This document shows positions 57,361 through 64,000 of a stretch of 64,000 bases of DNA, one piece after another. The translations under genes and the position numbers were made by a program. The notes under the pieces are model-generated. The model did not search any database, was not told the DNA's origin, and saw nothing but the letters and a program-made list of their open reading frames with translations. This DNA is from Hymenopus coronatus. Lineage: Eukaryota; Arthropoda; Insecta; Mantodea; Hymenopodidae. The stretch spans positions 30,916,509-30,980,508 of the forward strand of contig CM060886.1 of assembly GCA_030762935.1 (NCBI GenBank). Direction: 5' to 3'. Every line of letters begins with the position of its first letter. The first letter of the stretch is position 1.

Positions 57361-57952
57361 GTGAGTGAGAAAAGTCGGATAGATGTCAATAATATTCAAA
57401 TTGAATGTCTTCCAAGCATTCTTCCAAGAATGGGACGCGAAGATTTTCAAGAAAATTCCCCTGCTCCAAATGTCGTTTACATGGAAAGTCTTCAATTAGT
57501 ATCTATATTTTTTCTGAAAATGGCCACTGTGACTTTGTTTAAAATTCTATATTTAAGATATTTACATGGCAAAATATATTTCTACAAATATCCTTTAAAG
57601 TCCAACTTTTTTATAAATAACTATTGTATACTAAACAGATAAGAGATTGAAAAATCGAAACTCCACAAAAAATGTACATCTCGTTAAAGCACAAAATTTA
57701 GTTCAAATAAAACTTATTGTGGCGTTAACCGATTACAAGATAGTCTTTGTTAGTGGCCTGAATTTTCAAATACTTGTAAGTGTTTCCATTCGTGGTCATA
57801 CATGGACATTCAAAGCATTAAATAGTGATTCCTTCTTACTTTCTCTACACGTACTATGTACATAGTGTACCAAAAAATTCGATACGAGATTTCACCGAAA
57901 ACATATTTTTGAGGGTCCCCTGCATTCAAAAAAAGTATTTTCAGACAAAGGT

Positions 57953-57992
<40 letters not shown>

Positions 57993-58765
57993 GTGTGTCT
58001 ATGAACACGATAACTCAAAAACGAAAAATCGGTAAAATACCAAACTAGGTATTTAAGTTTAGTAACTTCGAGGGATGTGACACGAAGATTTTGAGAAAAA
58101 CCCCCACCCCAAACTACCATTTACATGAAACGTTTTACGAAAATGTTGATTTTCTAAAAAATTGCTCTAATGATTTTGATTAAAATATCGTACATTAAAG
58201 ATATTTACCGGATAAATAAAATATATATCTTGAATTTTCTGGGAATAGCCTATGAAGACTACTTTATTCTGAGTAAATTTTACAGAATTTTGCATAACTG
58301 CTAAACCGTAAGAAATGGACAAAAACTTACTACATAGAAAATGTAGAGCACATTAAAACACGTATTTTATGTTGTATACATTTTTTCATGGAGCTGGTCG
58401 TTTTTTAGATATTCCTTGTTTTTGGTTTCAGCTTTGAAAAACACTTTTCTCATACAGGACTTTGTGAACTCGTGTCCATACAAACAAAGGAACTTCAGTC
58501 ACATAGCAACCAGCTTTTAACTATCAGTTTAACCTATGGTATTCCCTTATTTCGCTTCTACTTACGAGGAAGCAAGTAATAAGACTATTTCTGCTAATTT
58601 TTTCTCGATTAGCATGAAGTTAATAGAAGCATAAGATTTTTGACAATAATTTGCTGCAGAGATGTAGAGAAAATCATGTGAAGATTTTTAATATTTAACT
58701 ATCGCTTTAGCCTACTGTATTCTTCTCGTCCTTGCAACGAAACGTGTAAGTCCTTAAAGGCTCGA
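57065..58765 (-). mobile_element. HE copy, old, interrupted by a nested reverse copy
   Basis: Pieces 57065-57837 and about 58690-58765 flank a young copy. The tract is a compound GT then GA repeat (57272-57360), unlike other HE copies. Confidence 0.7.
57838..58686 (-). mobile_element. HE copy, nested, young
   Basis: About 849 bp, ACTTTCTCTACACGTACTATG to GTAGAGAAAATCATGTGAAG. The last about 12 bases before the CAGA terminus are deleted. GT tract 57955-57990. Part of the hairpin's inner arm is also missing. Subfamily I. Confidence 0.85.
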
Positions 58766-58772
58766 TTAACAA

Positions 58773-59679
58773 TCTGAAGCGTTCCATTCAGATGATTTTT
58801 TCTATCTGTTCCACAAACTAGCTTTCCTTACAAAAGAGTATTCTCTTGTCTACATCACTCTAATCGAGATAACCATGAGCAGAATTGGTCTTTTTACATC
58901 TTCCTTGTAAGTAGAAGGGAAATAAGGGAGCACACTAGGCTAAAGTAATATTTAAATCTCTTAAAAGCTCATCGATATGGTAAACAATTGAAAATCGGTT
59001 CAATTTTGCTTTTCCGGGAGTAAAACAAAAGAGATGAGACGAACATTTGTTTCCAGTTTGAAGAAAGTTTAAGTAGTTTGAATAACGAGGAATATCTTGA
59101 AAACTGTTAATTCTACGAATATATATGACTTAAACTGTGTGTTTAATCAAGATGTATATTTTTTATGCGGTAACTTTTTGTCAATCTCTTACGGTTTACC
59201 AGTTACACTAAAGTCATACAGAATGAAGAGATCTTCAGAGGCTACCATAAAAAAATTCAAGGTGTACATTTCGTTTGTCATAAAACTATCTTAAACATAT
59301 GGAATTTTAATCAAAATCGTTAAGAGCCATTTTTTAGAAAATCAAAGTTTTGAAAAATGCTCCATGAAAAAGTAGTTAGGGTGGGGCGATTTTCTTGAAA
59401 ATATTCGTGTTGCATCCTTGGAAGATACTGAACTTAACACCAAGTTTGATATTTAATGGACTTTTCGTTTTTGAGCTTCGCTGCCCACAGACACACAGAT
59501 GTACACCACTCATACACACGCGCGCGCGGACATTTTTCTAGAAATGCTTTTTTTTTTTTTCCAGGTGATCTCAAAACATACTTCCAATGAAAATTCGCTA
59601 TCCAATTTTTGAATGGAATTCAATATGTGTACATTATACAATGTACATTATTACATAACAAATAGAATAGATAATGTAA
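58773..59679 (+). mobile_element. HE copy, older type, near full length
   Basis: Forward, TCTGAAGCGTTCCATTC to the altered terminus ATAGAATAGATAATGTAAA. Older-type left end (TCTGTTCCACAAACTAGC). CA/CG tract near 59490-59529. Confidence 0.75.
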
Positions 59680-59681
59680 AA

Positions 59682-59735
59682 ATAATGCTCTTGTAAGACT
59701 AGTTTGTAGAAGTCACGTGAATGCAACACATCCAA
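59682..59735 (-). repeat. HE left-end fragment
   Basis: Reverse left terminus only (CTTGTAAGACTAGTTTG.. GTCACGTGAATGCAACACA). Confidence 0.6.
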
Positions 59736-60114
59736 TTTGTTCGACTGCTAGGTCACTGTTTGTTCCCTATTTTTATTTTCTTTTTTTTTTATTTTATTTG
59801 TTTGCTTTGTTTTCTTTTGCTTGTGTGCGTGTAAACAGAACGACGGAATTCCGAAGTTACCGCGTAGCGATTTGTTTTTCAAAAATTCCTCTTATGGCTA
59901 TTGGATTCTCTTGTAGTTATAACGAAATGTGTAATCAAATTATTTCTCCAAATTGTTATCTCGATTAACATCACAAATATGGAAACATAAATCTAGAGGT
60001 CTCGTGCTGGGGGAAGAATTTTTAACTAGCCAGAATCTTACCCTATCTTCTGTAGAATCTGGTAGTACGAATGCAGGGGTGAATGTGACTTGTTCAATAT
60101 AAAACTTAGTGAGA
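59736..60114. other. Unassigned AT-rich DNA
   Basis: Nothing recognised. Confidence 0.4.
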
Positions 60115-60715
60115 CAATCTGACGTACACGACTTTCGCTACCTATTCTGCAATATGCAACTCTTACAAAAGCTTATTCTTCTATCTACTTCATGCCTATC
60201 AAGATATCTTAACCATTAGTAGAAACATTAAACGTTTTATTACGCATTTCCTTGTAGATATAATGGGAATAGGTGAATACACTAGTCTGAAGCGATAGTC
60301 AAATCTTTTAAGACCGGTTCTCTACGTGATGGGCCAGAAATTCCATTCTTCTTGTGTGACCAGTCTAAAAAAAACAAAAGAATGATGAAAAAACAACAGC
60401 TATTAAGGTTATCATTTAAGAAAAATGTAAAAAATGGCAAATTTAAGCACATAATAAGGAATGTCTCAGAATTGTTTAACTCATTTGACATAAATTATGT
60501 ACTTTAATGAGAATTACATTTTTACAGTAAGATTTTGTCTATCTGTTACGGTTTATCAATTGTGCAAAAGTCATCCAGAAAACGAAAGAATTCAAAGACT
60601 ATTTCCAGAAAATTCAAGATATATTTTTCATTTTGTCATAAAATTATCTTAAACATGTCGTATTTATTCAAATCAATTAAAGCCGTTTATTAGGAAATCA
60701 AAATTTTCGAAAAAT
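60115..60715 (+). mobile_element. HE copy, right part missing
   Basis: Left two thirds, AATCTGACGTACACGAC to TTTTCGAAAAATTGAG. An S-A SINE begins at once. Confidence 0.7.
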
Positions 60716-60718
60716 TGA

Positions 60719-60903
60719 GTTTTATTTATGAACTGTTGTGGTTCTCAGCATCTCATTGTATATGGGGGTGAAAGACCACTTAATTTTGCTCAGAGACCTT
60801 TTTATCAGGCTGAGTTTTTTTACGTGCCGTAAATCTCCGACTCGCGACAAACGGTTTTACTTCCCAGATTTGTTTACCTCTCCACTAAGCGTTTTTATGC
60901 AAG
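60719..60903 (-). mobile_element. S-A SINE interrupted by S-D
   Basis: Tail TTTTATTTATGAACTG, body to GGTTTTACTTCCC, and a worn AAGCGTTTTTATGC that corresponds to AAGGATTTTTACGC in other copies. S-D then follows. The rest of the S-A head is not clear on the far side. Confidence 0.7.
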
Positions 60904-61142
60904 TTTTTTTTTTTTTTTTTTTTTTTTTTAAATATAAAAACAGTAACGGAGTCTGGTCAGGACTCCGGTACTGTATCCCTATTTACATTTCCCCCCGTAG
61001 GTTTTACTGTTTCTTTTACAAACATATACACATTGCACAAACATATAACATCCACGCCCAAGGCGGGACTCGAACCCACGATCCCCTGCCCACGAAGCAC
61101 CAAAGCGAGACGCTTTAGCGAGCGTGGCCATGGGGACCGGCT
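60904..61142 (-). mobile_element. S-D SINE inserted in S-A
   Basis: Poly(T) of 27 (60904-60930), AGGACTCCGGTACTGTATCC, and a minus-strand head CCGGTCCCCATGGCCACGCT with GGGTTCGAGTCCCG. The flanks TTTTTATGCAAGT (left) and TTTTGATGCAGT (right) may be an aged target duplication. Confidence 0.85.
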
Positions 61143-61585
61143 TTTGATGCAGTGAGATGGCCACTCGCAACCTATATTGCGGAACGGCGAACGGTACGTA
61201 CTTCCTAGCTCTGCTAAGTAGTTACGAGTGTATGATTACGATCCCTCACTGACTGAAATATTTGTAAACGCTGTAGAATTTTATGTTTAATTTACCAAAC
61301 TGAATGCTGCCAAGAGGCGGAGCTGTAATTTACTTTTCTGCATCAATGTTTATACTGACCTTTAGTTTCTATTATGGCGTATTTTTAATACTTTCAGATA
61401 TCACTATTAATTATAATACACAGCAGTCTTTTGTTACCCGACTACATTGCATGTATATGTGATTTGCTTGCACTGCAGTGACCTCTGTATGGTTCCACTA
61501 GTTCTCTAGTGGCGAATGACCCGCTCAAGACTGTTTATCGGCTGTGCGAGTTAAGTGTCAGTTGCTGCCTGCTGTTCGTGCGGTG

Positions 61586-61622
<37 letters not shown>

Positions 61623-61959
61623 GGGAGTTTGCCACAATTTATTCGCCGTCAGTTGCAATTCGTAATACAAATACTAAGCACGTTTACGATTAAAGAAACA
61701 ATTAAAACGCGTCATACAATACAATGTGCCACAGTTACGTTTCGTAATCACGATATATTATTTTGTAGTCAAACTGATATTTGTACTTCGTTATCTGAGG
61801 TTTCGTTCGGGTAAAAGCGTGGTTCTCTTTTTCATGTATACTCTTGACAACACTTTTAATTGGTTTTCGTCATCGGACAGTCAATAGTGTAACAAATTGT
61901 AACGTGTTTTTATAGTTTCTTCATTATCTGACCTGTTTGCATATTTTCCAAAGCATGGG
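61143..61959. other. Unassigned DNA with ATT microsatellite
   Basis: A TTA run lies at 61588-61621. The rest holds no recognised element, though part could belong to the 5' flank of the transposase fossil that follows. Confidence 0.4.
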
Positions 61960-63079
61960 TGTTGAAATAGGATACCCAGAAACAGAAAGAGGTCGCCGTA
62001 AACTAAAAACACAAAGGTTTCATGTACTTGTATATCAAGCATAGAAAGCGGGAAGTGGTGAGCGTGGACGTTGTGATTTATGAGAGGAATGTAACTCAAT
62101 GATGACAGTAACAAAGGACCTTCAAATCGTAAATCTGAATGGGGCGAAGAGTGTGTCGTGTCTATGAAGAAAACAACAAGAAGTTGCAGAGGATCAGTTT
62201 CCTCTATTCTTCAAAATGAACTGGAGACTGGGACCCGCGAAGTTTATGTAGAATACCAAAGAAAAGAACCTTTATCGGGGCATTGTGCCTTCCTTAACAG
62301 GAGAGAACATTTGCCTCCAGAACTTAAAAGACAAATTAAACGTTACAGCTGAAATGTATACCTACTAGAATCTTACAAGGTGACAAATGGCTCCTACATA
62401 TTCATCCATGAAACATGTTTGCCATAGTCATTATTGGCTAACGAATGAAACATTTAAATCCGTTCCTTGATTTTTACTACAGCTTTGTACAATCTCAGCG
62501 TGAAGATTCAAAAGCAGTGGTTCACTGTTATAAAGTCGGGGGGGGGGCAACAAAACAAGGCACAAACAGGGATCTTGTAAACAATATTTTCGATTTCTGA
62601 AGGAAGAAAAACATTATTTCAATTTTAACGTGAACTTATTCCACGATTTGTATCAGCTGATTATAAATCAGCAGTTATTAATGAGATTACATTGGAATCT
62701 CCCGAGGTTGGTTTCGTTTTCTTTCTTTCTTTTTTTCTTCAGCCTCGGGCACTCCTTCTGGCGACTTTACAGACGGAAGATATATGGAAGTAACATATCA
62801 AGAAGAAGAAAACAGCGAATTTATATCACAGTTTCATTCATTAATAGCAATGGCATTCGTGCCAGAAGACACGCGAAAATGCATTCGACACCTCAAGAGA
62901 TAGCCCAAGATGACATGTCACTAATATTTGATTACGTCGAAGATAACTATTTTAAGCGACGACTTCGCAGAATAGGTAGACACCGGCTTCTCTATCCGCA
63001 AAAAAATATAGAACTATTACTTCAAGAACTTCCCAGGACTATTAATTCCTGTGAGGCATGCACAGAACAAACACAATAG
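61960..63079 (+). pseudogene. Mutator-like (FLYWCH-type) transposase fossil
   Basis: Collinear but frame-broken remains of a MULE transposase with an N-terminal FLYWCH zinc finger. In order: ERGRRKLKTQRF (about 61985-62022), the usual start of a FLYWCH domain. A basic linker with LPPELKRQIKR (about 62310-62345). SHYWLTNETFKSVP (about 62428-62470), matching the (D)GTFK-type first catalytic block with Asp replaced by Asn. PRFVSADYKSAVIN (62641-62682), matching the second Asp block. LIAMAFVPEDT (62838-62870). FDYVEDNYFKRRLRR (from about 62927). LPRTINSCEA (63029-63058), matching the LPRTNNxxEG end of the core. At least three frame changes and several stops show it is dead. Its own element ends were not found. 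Confidence 0.8.
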
Positions 63080-63101
63080 TCGGAAAATACCACCCATTAT
63101 C

Positions 63102-63137
63102 ACTTTCTCTAGGCTGTACGTATAATGTACATATAAC
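63102..63137 (-). repeat. HE hairpin remnant
   Basis: CACTTTCTCTAGGCTGTACG, then TATAATGTACATA, directly before a forward HE left end. Confidence 0.5.
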
Positions 63138-63495
63138 GTGTCCCATTCACATGACTTTCTCTAGCTTTTTCACAAACAAACTTTCCTTACAAAAGATTAT
63201 TCTTTATTTGCTAATCGAGATAACTTTAGCAGAATTGGTCTTATTACTTGCTTCCTAGTAAGTAAGGGAGTACACTAGGCTAAAACGATTGTAAATCTCT
63301 TAAAACTCATAGCTATGTGAAATTCGGTTCTCTTTTGTATTCCCGGGAGTAAAACAGATGAAATGAAAGTTGACTTTCCGCTTGAGAAAAGTTTAAGTAG
63401 TTTAAAATTGAAGCAAATAAATAATACCTCGGAAACAGTTAATTCTACAAAAAAATGTATATGACATAAATTGTGTGTTTTAACAAGATCTACAG
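63138..63495 (+). mobile_element. HE left part, interrupted
   Basis: Forward left 355 bp, CGTGTCCCATTCACATGAC to GTTTTAACAAGATCTACA. It stops where a reverse copy inserts in ACATTTTTTG-type sequence. Confidence 0.75.
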
Positions 63496-63499
63496 TTTT

Positions 63500-64000
63500 A
63501 CTTTCTCTACATGTACTTCGTACATAGTGTCACGTACTTTATACATAGTGTGTAGAGGAGGTATTCTAAAAATTTGACATCGAGATTTCACCAGAAACAC
63601 ATGTTTTGAGACCTCTGAATCTCCCCCCCCCCCCAAAAAAAAAAAGTTTAGAAATATGTCCGTGTGAATCTGTTGGCAGTATAGCTCAAAAACGATACGT
63701 TCGTTAAAATACCAAACTTAGCATTTAAGTTCAGTATCTTCCAAAGATGCGACACGAAGATTCCCAAGAAAATCCCCCACCCCCAACTACCCCTTACAGG
63801 TACATTTTTCGAAAATTTTGATTCTCTCAAAAATGGCTTTAACAATTTTTATTAAAATATCGTTTATTAAAGATATTCACGTGACAAATAAAATATACAT
63901 CTTCAATTTTCTGGGAATAGCCTCTGAAGAATTTTTTATTCTTAATGAATTTTGCGGAATTTTGCATAACTGGTAAACCATGAGAGATAGACAAAAGCTT
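63500..64000 (-). mobile_element. HE copy running off the window, duplicated hairpin
   Basis: Right 500 bp of a reverse copy. The hairpin core is present twice (about 63509-63527 and 63533-63552). The microsatellite position has changed to a C-run and A-run (63624-63645) with GTCCGTGTG only. Subfamily II. Confidence 0.8.

Noticed and set aside
62700..62741. Splice acceptor (pyrimidine tract plus CTTCAG) before a 110-codon exon
   Set aside because: Sequence on both sides aligns in order with one MULE transposase, so the tract is decayed coding DNA.

Overview
The window looks like intergenic or intronic DNA from a large, repeat-rich metazoan genome, most probably an arthropod. The basis is its AT-richness, the absence of any convincing intact protein-coding gene, several tRNA-headed SINE families, a mariner fossil, and a FLYWCH/Mutator-type transposase fossil of the sort common in arthropods. 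I cannot name the species. All the longer open reading frames are repeat-derived, and many are only translated CA/GT runs.

The dominant component is one non-autonomous transposon, called HE (hairpin element) here. A full copy is about 0.8-0.9 kb. In forward orientation (+) it starts TCTGATGTGTTCCATTCACATG, followed 22 nt in by ACTTTCTCTACA. It carries a CA/CG dinucleotide tract about 150 bp from its other end, and it finishes in a hairpin built on ACTATGTACATAGT, then GTAGAGAAAGT and an A-run. By hand count there are about 55 copies or fragments on both strands, covering roughly 30 kb, nearly half the window. Copies are nested in each other's A-runs and sometimes joined head to tail. Asymmetric terminal inverted repeats, a 3' hairpin, an internal microsatellite, AA/TT insertion sites and tandem copies together suggest a Helentron-related (HINE/DINE-1-like) rolling-circle element. 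That classification is inference.

The second layer is SINEs, labelled S-A to S-J for this window. S-A (about 270 bp) has a tRNA-like head and a tail reading GAGCGTCCATAAATAAA. S-B has a tail reading TTAGATGTTAAAGGG. S-D has a GTGGCCGCGCTCGCT head and poly(A). S-E is a short GC-richer family. S-G is about 540 bp with a GGCTCAGGCGGT head. Target-site duplications are visible for several. Some SINEs sit inside HE copies and one sits inside another SINE, which gives relative ages.

Layout: 1-9.0 kb, dense HE with S-B and a unique stretch at 4.3-5.5 kb. 9-22 kb, HE nests, S-A at 10.8 kb, a 26-bp-arm palindrome at 14.2 kb, S-E at 14.6 kb and an unassigned stretch at 18.1-20 kb. 22-36 kb, older HE copies, an unassigned GC-richer block at 25.4-26.0 kb, S-A and S-G at 26-27 kb, and a possible pogo/Tigger fragment at 32.2 kb. 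36-49 kb, HE with S-A, S-B, S-G, S-D and S-H, a long ATT microsatellite and a 54-61 bp tandem repeat. 49.8-50.8 kb, mariner fossil. 54.08-54.56 kb, the only CpG-rich, GAGA-rich island, with a strong minus-strand splice donor, the best candidate for a promoter or first exon of a real gene. 57-64 kb, HE, S-A/S-D nest and the Mutator-like transposase fossil at 62-63.1 kb.

No genes in the window can be said to work together. Its biology is transposon accumulation, plus possibly one promoter.
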